This document shows positions 27,049-35,509 of a DNA stretch of 64,000 nucleotides, piece after piece. The notes beneath the pieces are model-generated. The model did no database searches. It had not been told where the DNA came from and saw nothing but the letters and a program-made list of their open reading frames with translations. Positions within the stretch are counted from its first letter, which is position 1; every line of letters begins with the position of its first letter. A program made the translations under genes and the position numbers. Source of the DNA: Paenibacillus sp. 37. GTDB taxonomy: Bacteria > Bacillota > Bacilli > Paenibacillales > Paenibacillaceae. Where the stretch lies: contig NZ_CP043761.1 of assembly GCF_008386395.1 (NCBI RefSeq), positions 4,960,001-5,024,000 of the forward strand. The letters run 5' to 3'.

Positions 27049-28425
27049 TTAATTCTTTTTACTGCGCACTTCGAAAATAGCAAATTTCAGGTAATGTCCT
27101 TCATCCACGCCCAAAATTTGCGGGTGATCCTTACCAGCTGCCTTCCAGTCGATTAGACGCAGTACTTTTCCTGCATCTTCTGCTGCATCGGCAATCGTGT
27201 CCAAGAAAAGGTCAGGACGCATGTGATACGAACAGCTGGCTGTTACCAAATATCCGCCCTCATTAACCAGTTTCATACCTTGCAGGTTGATATCCTTATA
27301 TCCGCGGCATGCACCTTTAACTGCTGATTTCGTCTTGGCAAACGCCGGGGGATCGAGGATGACTACATCAAATGTTTTACCGCCAGCTGCAAGCGCTTTG
27401 GAAGTATCTACTTTTTGTTCGCCAGCGCGCGCACGTGCAGTACGTTCATCCAGCCCCTTCACTTGTTCACGCAAGTACTGGAATGCATCAGCAACTACGA
27501 ATTCGACCCGGTCGGTGAAACCGTTCAGCTCCACATTTGTTCGTGCACTCTCAATGGCATGCTCCGAAATATCAAGACAAGTCACTTTTTTAGCTCCATA
27601 CTTGCAAGCATTCAACGTAAAGCTGCCCGTGTGTGAGAAACACTCCAGTACAGTGGCACCATCCCAATATGGGAATGTAACTACCTTTCCGCTTTTATTC
27701 ACAGGCAAGAGCTGCTCTGTGCCATCCTGCTCAGTCGTTTGAAGTGTGATTCCACTCTTGTAGCCCCAACCCTTCATGAGCGGTTCGATCGCTGCACGAT
27801 TCTCACGTTGATCGAAGAAGTAACCTGTCTTCTGTCCTTCCACGATATCGACTTTAATGAGTAGTCCATTCTCTGTAACCGTGACATGCCGTGGGCACTC
27901 TCCGTACAGCGGACCTTTGGTCTGCTCCAAACCTTCCAGTTCACGAATCGAGACATCACTGCGCTCGTAAATGCCTTCAGGCTGCATTACTTCAATGAGT
28001 GCCTGTACAATGGCTTCACGGCAACGATCCATGCCAAGTGTAAGCAACTGTACAACGAGAATGCTGCCGAATCGGTCAACGATTAATCCTGGCAGAAAAT
28101 CAGCTTCGCCGTAAACGAGACGGTAAGCCTCTCCATCCTGGATAAAACGTTCCCGATGACGCAAGCAATCGCGGAAACGCGCTGCAAAAAACGCCGTATC
28201 CATTTGTTCGGACTCCAAAGGTTGATAAGCTACAACCCTTACAGTGATTTGAGATGCGGGATTGTAATATCCTGTCGCCAGATAGCGACCTTGATGATTC
28301 AATACATTGACCAGATCTCCCGGTTCCGGGTTTCCGTCAACAGAGGCAATTTCGTTGTTAAATATCCATGGATGTGCATGTTCAAGCCGCTTTTTGCGAC
28401 TGCGTTCGAGTTTAACTGATGGCAA
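27049..28425 (-). CDS. Class I SAM-dependent rRNA methyltransferase, RlmI-like (PUA domain)
   Basis: Cytosine-5 rRNA methyltransferase family (RlmI/YwbD type). The N-terminal PUA domain (MPSVKLERSRKKRLEHAHPWIFNNEI) is followed by an EEHEE-like linker and the Rossmann domain with LECFSHTGSFTLNACKYGA (SAM site), VTCLDISEHAI, and the catalytic-region DVVILDPPAFAK. The 458 residues exceed the near-400 typical of the family. Two extra stretches (about residues 220-250, GYKSGITLQTTEQDGTEQLL, and about 335-360, RTARARAGEQKVDTSK) account for this. A monocistronic unit bounded by repeats and a terminator. Confidence 0.88.
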   Translation of the reverse strand: MPSVKLERSRKKRLEHAHPWIFNNEIASVDGNPEPGDLVNVLNHQGRYLATGYYNPASQITVRVVAYQPLESEQMDTAFFAARFRDCLRHRERFIQDGEAYRLVYGEADFLPGLIVDRFGSILVVQLLTLGMDRCREAIVQALIEVMQPEGIYERSDVSIRELEGLEQTKGPLYGECPRHVTVTENGLLIKVDIVEGQKTGYFFDQRENRAAIEPLMKGWGYKSGITLQTTEQDGTEQLLPVNKSGKVVTFPYWDGATVLECFSHTGSFTLNACKYGAKKVTCLDISEHAIESARTNVELNGFTDRVEFVVADAFQYLREQVKGLDERTARARAGEQKVDTSKALAAGGKTFDVVILDPPAFAKTKSAVKGACRGYKDINLQGMKLVNEGGYLVTASCSYHMRPDLFLDTIADAAEDAGKVLRLIDWKAAGKDHPQILGVDEGHYLKFAIFEVRSKKN

Positions 28426-28453
28426 GGTAGATCCACTTCCTTTAATTTAATAG

Positions 28454-28647
28454 TTCAAAAGATAGGTTTTGTGCGGCGCGTAGGTGGCGTTCCGGGTTCG
28501 AATCGATCTTCCGATCGCTGTTATCCCCAGATTTTTTTGATTCCCTTTCTTAAAGGGAAGATCCGGAGACAAAGGCGCACCCTTCGCTTCTTCAGATTCG
28601 ATTTCGTCCCCTCCACTACACTTGCACGAAGCACCTTATCTTTCGAA
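28454..28647. repeat. Family 2-related element, copy B (first of tandem pair)
   Basis: Inverted ends TTCAAAAGATA (28454) and the complement of TTCGAAAGATAAGG (about 28634-28647). The core has GATCGCTGTTATCCCCAG (28513 onward), whose TTATCCCCAGATTTT pairs with a downstream AAATCCGGAGACAA-type arm, with a nested CCCTTT-CTTA-AAGGG hairpin. It shares this core with copies A and D but has different outer ends. Confidence 0.65.
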
Positions 28648-28829
28648 TTGGGATGGCGCAATTAGGTGGCGCTACGGCGACGAATTGTTCCTCTGATCGC
28701 TGTTATCCCCAGATTTTTTTGATTCCCTTTCTTAAAGGGAAAATCCGGGGATAAAGGCGAGCGCTTCGCTTCTTCGGTAACAATTTCGTCTTCTTCGCTA
28801 CGTTTGCACGAATCACCGTATCTTTCGAA
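28648..28829. repeat. Family 2-related element, copy C (second of tandem pair)
   Basis: Near-duplicate of copy B at a period of 182 bases (GATCGCTG at 28513 and 28695; right ends ATCTTTCGAATTGGG at both 28639 and 28821). Its hairpin is more perfect than that of B: TTATCCCCAGATTTT pairs with AAAATCCGGGGATAA. The remaining bases to the start of the next gene (28830-28961) show no clear promoter. Confidence 0.65.
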
Positions 28830-28961
28830 TTGGGGTGCGGCAATTGAAATACTTGAATTGTGGGAGGCTGGCTTCCTCTGATTTCCTATAGGCTTGTCAT
28901 GGTTGTCATTTCTTACTCATAGGATGAGTTAAGGAACCCGGACGGAAGGAATGATGTTTCT

Positions 28962-29963
28962 ATGTTTAGAGATGTTATATTGCCCCTACTTTATGGGCTT
29001 ATTATCTTTTTTGGTGGCATGAAGCTGATGGAAACGGCCTTGCAGCGCATGGCTGGGCCCATGTTGGAAAGTTGGCTCAATCGGGCCACCTCTGCTCCAT
29101 GGAAAGGCATGGCCTTCAGTGCAGGTGCAACGGCTCTGTTACAGAGCAGTACTGCAGTCACCGTACTCACCATTGGACTGGCTAATGCCAGATTAATTAC
29201 CTATGGGCGGACACTCGGCATCATCCTCGGCACCAACATCGGGACATGCCTGACAACGGAGCTGGTGGGACTGCAGATCGGGCGAGCTTCCCTGCCATTG
29301 CTTGTCCTGTCGCTGACGGGCTGGGCCATGTTTGTTGTACTTGGTGAACGCAATCTGACCGCTCCTGAACGTACGCGCCAGACTCTGTTTAACATCCAGT
29401 ACAGCTTCCTCTCAGCTGCGGGATTTGCACTTGTTATGACAGGCATTCAGGTGATGCAATCCATTGCCTTACCCTTGCGGAGCATGGGCGTATTTCAATG
29501 GTTTCTCGACCGCTCGGCCGACAGCTTGTGGTGGGGCTTCCTGGCAGGTGCCTGTTTGACAGCGCTCATTCACAGCAGCGCTGCTGTCATTAGCATGGCG
29601 ATTACGCTCGCAGCCACAGGGGTATTACCTGTGGAAATCGGCATCGCCATTGTGATCGGGTCCAATGTGGGGACCTGCATCACCGCTGTGATCGCTGCCG
29701 CGGGTGGAGCATCCGCAGGCAAGTTTGTCGCAGCCTCCCATGTTGTATTAAACATTGCGGGAGCACTGCTCTTTATGCCGCTGATCGGCCAGCTGCATGC
29801 AGCTTCGGCCTGGCTGTCAGCGGACAACGGGGCACAGATTGCGCATGCCCAGACCCTTTTTAACATCACCAGTTCACTGCTTGCTTTACCGTTCTGTTAC
29901 TTGCCCATCTGGCACAAAAAACCACCGGTCCACGCCCCCGCGGCGAAGTCACCCGTGGCTTGA
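28962..29963 (+). CDS. yqeW: Na/Pi cotransporter family protein (YqeW-like)
   Basis: Membrane transporter of the NaPi-II/YjbB family, expected to move phosphate with sodium. The 333-residue protein carries the two inverted family repeats, each with a QSS-type signature: ALLQSSTAVTVLTIGLAN (about residue 65) and ALIHSSAAVISMAITLAA (about residue 203), followed by GTNIGTC and GSNVGTC. About eight to nine hydrophobic helices; no C-terminal PhoU domain. It sits where B. subtilis has yqeW (after mtaB, before rpsU), here followed by the inserted recombination block. The local GC content is slightly higher than its neighbours. Confidence 0.88.
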   Translation: MFRDVILPLLYGLIIFFGGMKLMETALQRMAGPMLESWLNRATSAPWKGMAFSAGATALLQSSTAVTVLTIGLANARLITYGRTLGIILGTNIGTCLTTELVGLQIGRASLPLLVLSLTGWAMFVVLGERNLTAPERTRQTLFNIQYSFLSAAGFALVMTGIQVMQSIALPLRSMGVFQWFLDRSADSLWWGFLAGACLTALIHSSAAVISMAITLAATGVLPVEIGIAIVIGSNVGTCITAVIAAAGGASAGKFVAASHVVLNIAGALLFMPLIGQLHAASAWLSADNGAQIAHAQTLFNITSSLLALPFCYLPIWHKKPPVHAPAAKSPVA

Positions 29964-30026
29964 TGATCTGCCTATCAGACCCACAAAGCGCGAGGGCTAA
30001 CTGACTCGAACCAGAACTATAATGCG

Positions 30027-30461
30027 TTATACGTTAATGCCTAACTTGTTCAGGGCTACACGCAAGATATCATCGTTATTATCATATCCGCTCTGCTGCT
30101 GTAAGGACCATGCTTCTTCCGGAGCATACCAATCCACACCCTTGATTTCTTCAATCTGAGGCTGTAGATCACCACTCTTGGCTTCAACGAGATAATAATG
30201 GACTTCCTTGTCCACCGGGCCAAAATCTGCATGTTGGTACGTGTAAGCAATGATGTCAACCGGTTCTACAATGCGACCCACCATACCTGTCTCTTCCAAA
30301 ATCTCGCGCAGTGCCGTCTGTTCGATTGTTTCTCCCTCTTCCATTTTACCCTTGGCGAGAGTTGTTTTACCGTAACGATCTACGATAAGCTGAATTTGAA
30401 GACGTCCGTCTTCCCCTGTTCTATAAACAACTCCGCCTGCTGAAATTTCTTTTTTGTTCAT
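30027..30461 (-). CDS. NUDIX hydrolase
   Basis: Nudix pyrophosphohydrolase of unknown substrate. The Nudix box is complete: GKMEEGETIEQTALREILEETGMVG, with the G-x5-E-x7-REU-x-EE-x-GU pattern starting near residue 37. The ATG at 30461 (MNKKEISAGGVVY, 144 residues) has GGGGGAG 7 bases upstream; reading further upstream would place that site inside the gene. It follows mtaB after a terminator-like stem and is convergent with the Na/Pi gene. Confidence 0.9.
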   Translation of the reverse strand: MNKKEISAGGVVYRTGEDGRLQIQLIVDRYGKTTLAKGKMEEGETIEQTALREILEETGMVGRIVEPVDIIAYTYQHADFGPVDKEVHYYLVEAKSGDLQPQIEEIKGVDWYAPEEAWSLQQQSGYDNNDDILRVALNKLGINV

Positions 30462-30511
30462 CGTGCTCTCCCCCATCAACTTCGATATCTTTATCTTATT
30501 TTTTGCAAAAG

Positions 30512-30559
30512 AAGGACCTCATCTCCCCGGGTAAGCTCCCCAAGGAAATGAAATCCTTG
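30512..30559 (-). terminator. Probable terminator after mtaB
   Basis: Minus strand arms AAGGATTTCATTTCC and GGAGATGAGGTCCTT pair with some wobble and mismatch around a GC-rich loop, followed by CTTTTGC and an AT-rich tract. Weak U-run, hence moderate confidence. Confidence 0.5.
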
Positions 30560-30574
30560 TTTCTGACGCCTCGA

Positions 30575-31921
30575 TCACATCGCGGCGGACTTAAGATTCT
30601 CTTCCAATACACGTACCAGCGTAGCCTGACTCTCGTTGACGCCGGCTTCAACCACTTTGACTCGGCACACTTTACCGACCATATCCATCGTTCCGTCAAA
30701 GACCAGTTGAATGTAGTTGTCGCTATAACCGTGCAGTTTGCCACTTCCCTCGCGGCCTTTGGCTTCACCTTCGGGAATAACATCCAGTACCTGTCCGACA
30801 AACTGCTCAGCATACTCCAGCTGCATCTGCTCAGACAAGTCAATCAGTTCATGCACACGTGCATTTTTGACCTCTTCGTCCACCTGATCTTCCATTCGTG
30901 CTGCTGGCGTACCCGTACGCTTGGAATAAGGGAATACGTGCATTTCGGAAAAACCGATCTTCCGCATCAACTCATAGCCATTACGGTACATCTCATCCGT
31001 CTCACCCGGAAATCCAACAATGATGTCTGTTGTAATCGCTACATCCGGCATTGCTTCCCGAATGCGAAGCATCTTGTTGTAAAACTCTTCTGTCGTATAT
31101 TTACGGCGCATGCGTTTCAACACCGTATCATCACCCGCTTGCAGCGGAATATGGAAGTGACGAACCAGTTTGTCTGAACGTTTGATCACGTCAAGCATGC
31201 GGTCATCAATCTGGCTGGCTTCAATCGAGCTGATTCGAATACGCTCCAAACCCTCCACCTTATCCAAATCCCACAACAGATCGGTCAGATCATAGTTCTC
31301 CATGTCATCCCCATATCCACCTGTATGAATACCAGTGAGAACAATCTCCTTGTATCCGGCGTGTACGAGTTGATGCGCCTGTTGAATAATGCTATTCGCC
31401 TCACGACTGCGTGAGAGACCACGAGACCACGGAATGATGCAGAACGTGCAAAAGTTATTGCATCCATCCTGAATTTTCAGGAAAGCTCGGGTACGATCAG
31501 CAAAATCAGGTACATCCATTTCTTCAAACACACGAGTTTTCATAATATTACGTACCGCGTTAACGGGTTGACGCGACTCCTGAATTTCATTAACATATGG
31601 CAAAATCTTGTCACGGTCCTGTGTACCGATAACCAGATCCACCCCTGGGATGTCCAGAATCTCTGCCGGAGAAGTCTGCGCGTAGCAGCCTGTAACGGCC
31701 ACAATCGCCTCCGGGTTGCGCCGGATGGCACGACGAATAATTTGACGGCTCTTTTTGTCGCCGGTATTGGTTACTGTACAAGTATTAATCAAGTATACAT
31801 CCGCTGTCTGTTCATCAAAGTCCACTTGATCGTAACCTTCGTTTTTGAACAATTGCCAAATCGCCTCTGTATCATAGAAATTAACTTTGCAGCCTAAGGT
31901 GTAAAACGCCACGGATGGCAT
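30575..31921 (-). CDS. mtaB: tRNA t6A37 methylthiotransferase MtaB (YqeV)
   Basis: Radical-SAM enzyme converting t6A37 to ms2t6A37 in tRNA for ANN codons. The 448-residue protein has the UPF0004 N-terminal cluster domain (LGCKVNFYDTEAIW, NTCTVTNTGDKKSR, TGCYAQ), the radical-SAM motif CNNFCTFC (about residues 149-156), and a C-terminal TRAM-like domain (about 380-440). GGAGGAATG lies before the ATG. Two bases separate it from rsmE, so they are co-transcribed. Confidence 0.96.
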   Translation of the reverse strand: MPSVAFYTLGCKVNFYDTEAIWQLFKNEGYDQVDFDEQTADVYLINTCTVTNTGDKKSRQIIRRAIRRNPEAIVAVTGCYAQTSPAEILDIPGVDLVIGTQDRDKILPYVNEIQESRQPVNAVRNIMKTRVFEEMDVPDFADRTRAFLKIQDGCNNFCTFCIIPWSRGLSRSREANSIIQQAHQLVHAGYKEIVLTGIHTGGYGDDMENYDLTDLLWDLDKVEGLERIRISSIEASQIDDRMLDVIKRSDKLVRHFHIPLQAGDDTVLKRMRRKYTTEEFYNKMLRIREAMPDVAITTDIIVGFPGETDEMYRNGYELMRKIGFSEMHVFPYSKRTGTPAARMEDQVDEEVKNARVHELIDLSEQMQLEYAEQFVGQVLDVIPEGEAKGREGSGKLHGYSDNYIQLVFDGTMDMVGKVCRVKVVEAGVNESQATLVRVLEENLKSAAM

Positions 31922-31923
31922 AA

Positions 31924-32688
31924 TTACATTCCTCCCATTTCTCCGGATTCATATAACACGCAAGTTAGTGCTGCCATTCCAGCTGTCTCAGCACGCAAAA
32001 TGCGTTTGCCCAGTCCAACAGATACAGCACCTGCCTGATCAGCCTCTGCCGTCTCCTTCTCAGAAAATCCACCTTCCGGTCCAACAACGATCAGTACTTC
32101 TACACTTGCCTCAGGTGCAAGCTGCTCAACAAACGGTTTCAATGCATCTCTCAGCTGTTTACCGTTTTCTTTCTCATAACAATAACATACCAGACTGTAG
32201 CCCTCAAAAGAAGATAACAGCCCTTTCCAGGAAAGCGGCTGCTCGACGGAAGGAATGCGATTCCGGTGACTCTGTTCGGCAGCTTCCTTGGCAATTTTCC
32301 GCCAGCGCTCCAACCGTTTGCCTTCTTTCTTGGCGTCATATTGCACAATCGTACGTTCTGATAGGAAGGGTACAAATGATACCGCCCCAATCTCTGTACA
32401 TCTCTGGATCACTGTTTCCATCTTGTCGCCCTTGGGCAAACTCTGTGCCACAGTTACACGAATCCGTGCTTCATGGTCCATCTCGAGAGGTTCCACAATA
32501 TTCGCTGTCACTTGGCCAACTTCAATGGTCTCAATTTCCACGAGTGCTTCTCTGGAGTTTCCGTCACTGACAATCAGTTTATCTCCAGGTTTACCACGCA
32601 TGACCTTGCCGATATGGCGTGCATCATCACCTGTGATGATCACAGCGTGTTCATTAAACTGTTCTGCAGATACAAAATATCGCTGCAT
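31924..32688 (-). CDS. rsmE: 16S rRNA (uracil1498-N3)-methyltransferase RsmE
   Basis: SPOUT-class enzyme methylating U1498 of 16S rRNA. The 254-residue protein starts MQRYFVSAEQF and has the family motifs DARHIGKVMRGKPGD, LPKGDKMETVIQRCTEIGA, RWRKIAKEAAEQSHR, and the SAM knot VVGPEGGFSEKE followed by LGKRILRAETA. Normal length. It forms a unit with mtaB; in many Bacillota prmA is directly upstream, here an M50 protease intervenes. Confidence 0.97.
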   Translation of the reverse strand: MQRYFVSAEQFNEHAVIITGDDARHIGKVMRGKPGDKLIVSDGNSREALVEIETIEVGQVTANIVEPLEMDHEARIRVTVAQSLPKGDKMETVIQRCTEIGAVSFVPFLSERTIVQYDAKKEGKRLERWRKIAKEAAEQSHRNRIPSVEQPLSWKGLLSSFEGYSLVCYCYEKENGKQLRDALKPFVEQLAPEASVEVLIVVGPEGGFSEKETAEADQAGAVSVGLGKRILRAETAGMAALTCVLYESGEMGGM

Positions 32689-32826
32689 TAGTCAATCCAC
32701 CCATTCTGTCCTGTTATGACTGGAATTCACCCTGCCTAATGACAAGCGTGAATCCAATCGCCACAGATGATCATACAACTTTTACGTGTTTCTGACCAGT
32801 ATTCCGGTCCAATACAAGATGCGCTT

Positions 32827-33507
32827 TTAGCGATATAGTTCAATAACCAGCTTTGCCAAGTCCACATACATTGTTTGCGCAAACCCATACAAAGGTTGAA
32901 TCGTCACATTTTGCAACGGAGGTATAACAAGAATCAATAGGAAGATAAAAATGGACCATTGCTCCACCCCTTGTAGCTTGCGGCTGATTGCAGGTGGCAC
33001 TAAATCTTCCAGAATCCGATAACCATCCAGAGGTGGCAACGGAATCAAGTTAAACAGGAACAGGAAAAAGTTGGTTAAGTTAAAGATAGCGAAGAACGTC
33101 GTGATTGCTGTCAGCAACCGTTCATTATCAATGCCGCCGAGTGCTCCCGAACCAACCAGTGAAGCATAGATGATTGTACCAATGATCGCCAGCAACAGAT
33201 TACTCAGAGGCCCTGCTGCGGATACAATGATGCCCATCAACCTTGGCTTGTCGAAGTTAGCCCGATTAACTGGAACCGGACGCGCCCAACCAAAGCCAGC
33301 AATAATGAGCAACAGCACACCAAATAAGTCAAAGTGTACAACCGGATTCAGTGTGACCCGACCCAACAGCTTGGCTGTTGGATCACCAAATTTGTTGGCA
33401 AAATACGCATGCGAGAATTCATGCACCGTAAATGCGATCAGAATGGTCAGCAGGAAAAACGGAAGCTGATCGATCGGATAACGAAAGAACGAATTCCAAA
33501 AGTCCAT
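32827..33507 (-). CDS. Site-2 protease family protein (peptidase M50)
   Basis: Intramembrane zinc metalloprotease-like protein of unknown substrate. HEFSH at residues 29-33 supplies the zinc ligands and the catalytic Glu; NLIPLPPLDG near residue 150 supplies the third ligand region. About five hydrophobic helices in 226 residues, the minimal M50 core without PDZ or CBS domains. It starts 3 bases after prmA ends, so it is in the same operon. Confidence 0.92.
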   Translation of the reverse strand: MDFWNSFFRYPIDQLPFFLLTILIAFTVHEFSHAYFANKFGDPTAKLLGRVTLNPVVHFDLFGVLLLIIAGFGWARPVPVNRANFDKPRLMGIIVSAAGPLSNLLLAIIGTIIYASLVGSGALGGIDNERLLTAITTFFAIFNLTNFFLFLFNLIPLPPLDGYRILEDLVPPAISRKLQGVEQWSIFIFLLILVIPPLQNVTIQPLYGFAQTMYVDLAKLVIELYR

Positions 33508-33510
33508 ACG

Positions 33511-34476
33511 TTACCCCTTTCTGGCTACAAACGCGAGCCAATCCTCATCACGGTGGATGGCACTTACTTCAAACCCGGAGGCTACCAGAGCATCGTGTAC
33601 AACCTGCTCTTTGTTCTTCCAAATGCCAGATACAATATAGGTACCACCCGACTCAAGTGCATTGTACACATCGTCCACGAACAACAAAATGATCTCAGCT
33701 AGAATGTTCGCCACCACAACCTTAACCGGTAATTGCACACCAAGCGCAGGGTCTTGACTCCCAAGGACGGACAACAGATCACTTTCTTTAACCGTAATTT
33801 GTTGCTCCAGCCCGTTCAGTTCCACATTCTCTCTGGCACTGATTACCGCAACCGGATCAAGATCGAGCGCCAGCACATGTTTTGCCCCGAGTTTAATCGC
33901 GCCTATAGCCAAGATGCCAGAACCTGTACCTACGTCAATGACTTCCTCACCGCCCTGAATAACCGTTTCCAGTGTGCGCAAGCAGAGGGAGGTCGTTGGG
34001 TGTGTTCCTGTACCAAAAGCCATGCCGGGATCAAGCTCAATGATTTTCTCATCCGAACTTTCTGGCGTATACTCTTCCCACGTTGGTTTAATCGTGAGAC
34101 GTTCCGATACACGTACCGGCTTAAAATATTGCTTCCAGGCTGTTGCCCAGTCATTTTCATCCACTGTACGCGTCTCATAACGAACCTCACCTGTATCAAT
34201 TCCGAATTCAGAGAGTTCCTCAACTCTAGGATTAACTTCTGACTGTAGTGCAACCATATCCGTACCTTCGGAGAAGTAGCCTTTGATGACCGCAAAGCCT
34301 TCCGGAATATCATTCAAAGGAACGTCGTATAACTCACCATATGTCGTGTCCCGTTTTTTATTTAAAGTACCGGACTCTTCAATCGAAACCCCTCCAGCAC
34401 CCGCTTCATGTAAAAAATTCGAAATCATCTCCACAGCTTCTTCTGTGGTATGTATTGTTAGTTCATGCCATAACAT
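33511..34476 (-). CDS. prmA: Ribosomal protein L11 methyltransferase PrmA
   Basis: SAM-dependent enzyme that trimethylates ribosomal protein L11. The ATG at 34476 (MLWHELTIHTTEEAVEMI, 321 residues) has GAGGAGG about 10 bases upstream. Motifs: the N-terminal substrate domain, DPGMAFGTGTHPTTSLC, the SAM-binding VIDVGTGSGILAIGA, and VANILAEII. It lies downstream of the heat-shock operon as in Bacillus, but separated from dnaJ by three small genes and a repeat. Confidence 0.96.
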   Translation of the reverse strand: MLWHELTIHTTEEAVEMISNFLHEAGAGGVSIEESGTLNKKRDTTYGELYDVPLNDIPEGFAVIKGYFSEGTDMVALQSEVNPRVEELSEFGIDTGEVRYETRTVDENDWATAWKQYFKPVRVSERLTIKPTWEEYTPESSDEKIIELDPGMAFGTGTHPTTSLCLRTLETVIQGGEEVIDVGTGSGILAIGAIKLGAKHVLALDLDPVAVISARENVELNGLEQQITVKESDLLSVLGSQDPALGVQLPVKVVVANILAEIILLFVDDVYNALESGGTYIVSGIWKNKEQVVHDALVASGFEVSAIHRDEDWLAFVARKG

Positions 34477-34569
34477 ACTTGGTTTTTCCTCCTCATTTTT
34501 CAAACATCCCAACTATTGTACTACACAAGCTAGCCGGAGCACAAAGCCGCACCAGTAAAAGAAAAACAA

Positions 34570-34607
34570 AACAGGATATCCGCAGCCTGACTGCTCGAAT
34601 ATCCTGT
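34570..34607 (-). terminator. Intrinsic terminator after the small-gene cassette
   Basis: Minus strand arms GACAGGATATTCG and CGGATATCCTGT, followed by TTTGTTTTTCTTTT. It separates 34667-35231 from prmA. Confidence 0.82.
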
Positions 34608-34666
34608 CATCTATTCATACATATCTGTTTCATTTACTTCAGCATTTTGCAACATTCGAATCTCAC

Positions 34667-35059
34667 TTAGCAAAAACGTCCACCATTCTGCGTGATCATC
34701 TCTGCGGCTTGCGGGAGCGAATCGTTGGATACGGACACGGTAAGCAAAATTTCCTGTTTTAGCCTGTTTGCCGAATCCTCTTCGGGTGTATCATACACCT
34801 GACCATTGGACAACATTTCCGTGTCATCACTAATCAGGGCAAGTACATTCAATTCGCCACTAAATCCTCCGACGACGGCTGTAGGAGAATTATCGAAGCC
34901 CTTAACATCGTTTGAATCCAATGCAGACGATTCATTGCCAAGACTCTCTATACTCAATTGGTTTGGGTGCAACAATTCCAGGGCTCTGCGTGCAGACTCG
35001 GCCTCAGTCCAGCTTGTAAAAACAGCTTCGAGGGTCACTGCCGAGCGATCTTCAGTCAT
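34667..35059 (-). CDS. Small stress-type protein, paralogue of the gene at 35510
   Basis: No family name I can assign with certainty. The ATG at 35059 (MTEDRSAVTLEAVFTSW, 130 residues) has ACGGGAG just upstream and overlaps the end of the YfhD-like gene by 8 bases, so it is coupled. It shares a pattern with the 122-residue protein at 35510: an N-terminal F-x-S-x-x-E-A-x-x-A-x-x-x-L-E-x-L stretch followed by LSI, and a C-terminal LLTVSV..A..MI.QNGG. Such halves resemble the alpha/beta fold of general-stress protein 17M-type sequences. A role in stress is inferred from position next to dnaJ only. Confidence 0.75.
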   Translation of the reverse strand: MTEDRSAVTLEAVFTSWTEAESARRALELLHPNQLSIESLGNESSALDSNDVKGFDNSPTAVVGGFSGELNVLALISDDTEMLSNGQVYDTPEEDSANRLKQEILLTVSVSNDSLPQAAEMITQNGGRFC

Positions 35060-35231
35060 GAAGCTCCCGTCCCTGACGTCGATCAGCCGCTTCACTGCGG
35101 CGTAATGCTTCGATATCTTCATGATCCGCAGCTTCAGCGCTGAATTCCACGTCCTCATTTTTTGCGGATTGCATACGTTTCATCTTTTCCGTTTTCGTTA
35201 AAATCTTGCCTGGACGTTCATGTTCTGCCAT
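35052..35231 (-). CDS. YfhD-like small protein (59 residues)
   Basis: Short gene with GGAGGAG 8 bases before the ATG at 35231. The product is very polar and ends at TGA 35052. Its middle DVEFSAEAADHEDIEALRRSEAADRRQ matches the pattern of the Bacillus YfhD family as I remember it (DVEFS-x-E-x-AD-x-x-D-x-EA ... AADxRQ). YfhD function is unknown. It is coupled to the downstream 34667 gene by an 8-base overlap. Confidence 0.75.
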   Translation of the reverse strand: MAEHERPGKILTKTEKMKRMQSAKNEDVEFSAEAADHEDIEALRRSEAADRRQGRELHD

Positions 35232-35254
35232 TGTAATGCTCCTCCTTCAAATTG

Positions 35255-35481
35255 TATAAGTTCAACTAAATCATATTTACACTGACACTCCGATGACAGA
35301 ACAACCTTCCGATCGCTGTTATCCCCAGATTTTTTTAATTCCCTTCTTCCAAAGGAAAAATCCGGGGATAGCGTATGCTTCCGAAGTAGCTTTCTTGCGA
35401 AAGCTTTTAGGCGAACGCTTCGCTTCTCCAGTTTTTTCTATCCTCTCCGTTATTGTGTAAATGTTTAGATTGAATCTTATA
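35255..35481. repeat. Family 2 interspersed element, copy D (about 227 bp)
   Basis: Ends are an imperfect inverted repeat of nearly 30 bases beginning TATAAG and closing with a perfect ATTTACAC (35275-35282) and GTGTAAAT (35455-35462). The core carries GATCGCTGTTATCCCCAG (35311 onward) pairing with AAATCCGGGGATA, then the hairpin AGCTTTC-TTGC-GAAAGCT and a GCGAACGCTTCGC palindrome. Its length and layout match copy A. It separates the YfhD-like gene from the 35510 gene. Confidence 0.68.
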
Positions 35482-35509
35482 TTGTGATCTAAATATGGAT
35501 TTCTTGAAA

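Noticed and set aside
28454..35481. Family 2 repeats as a CRISPR array
   Set aside because: Units are 180-230 bases, mostly dispersed, and without regular short repeats and unique spacers.
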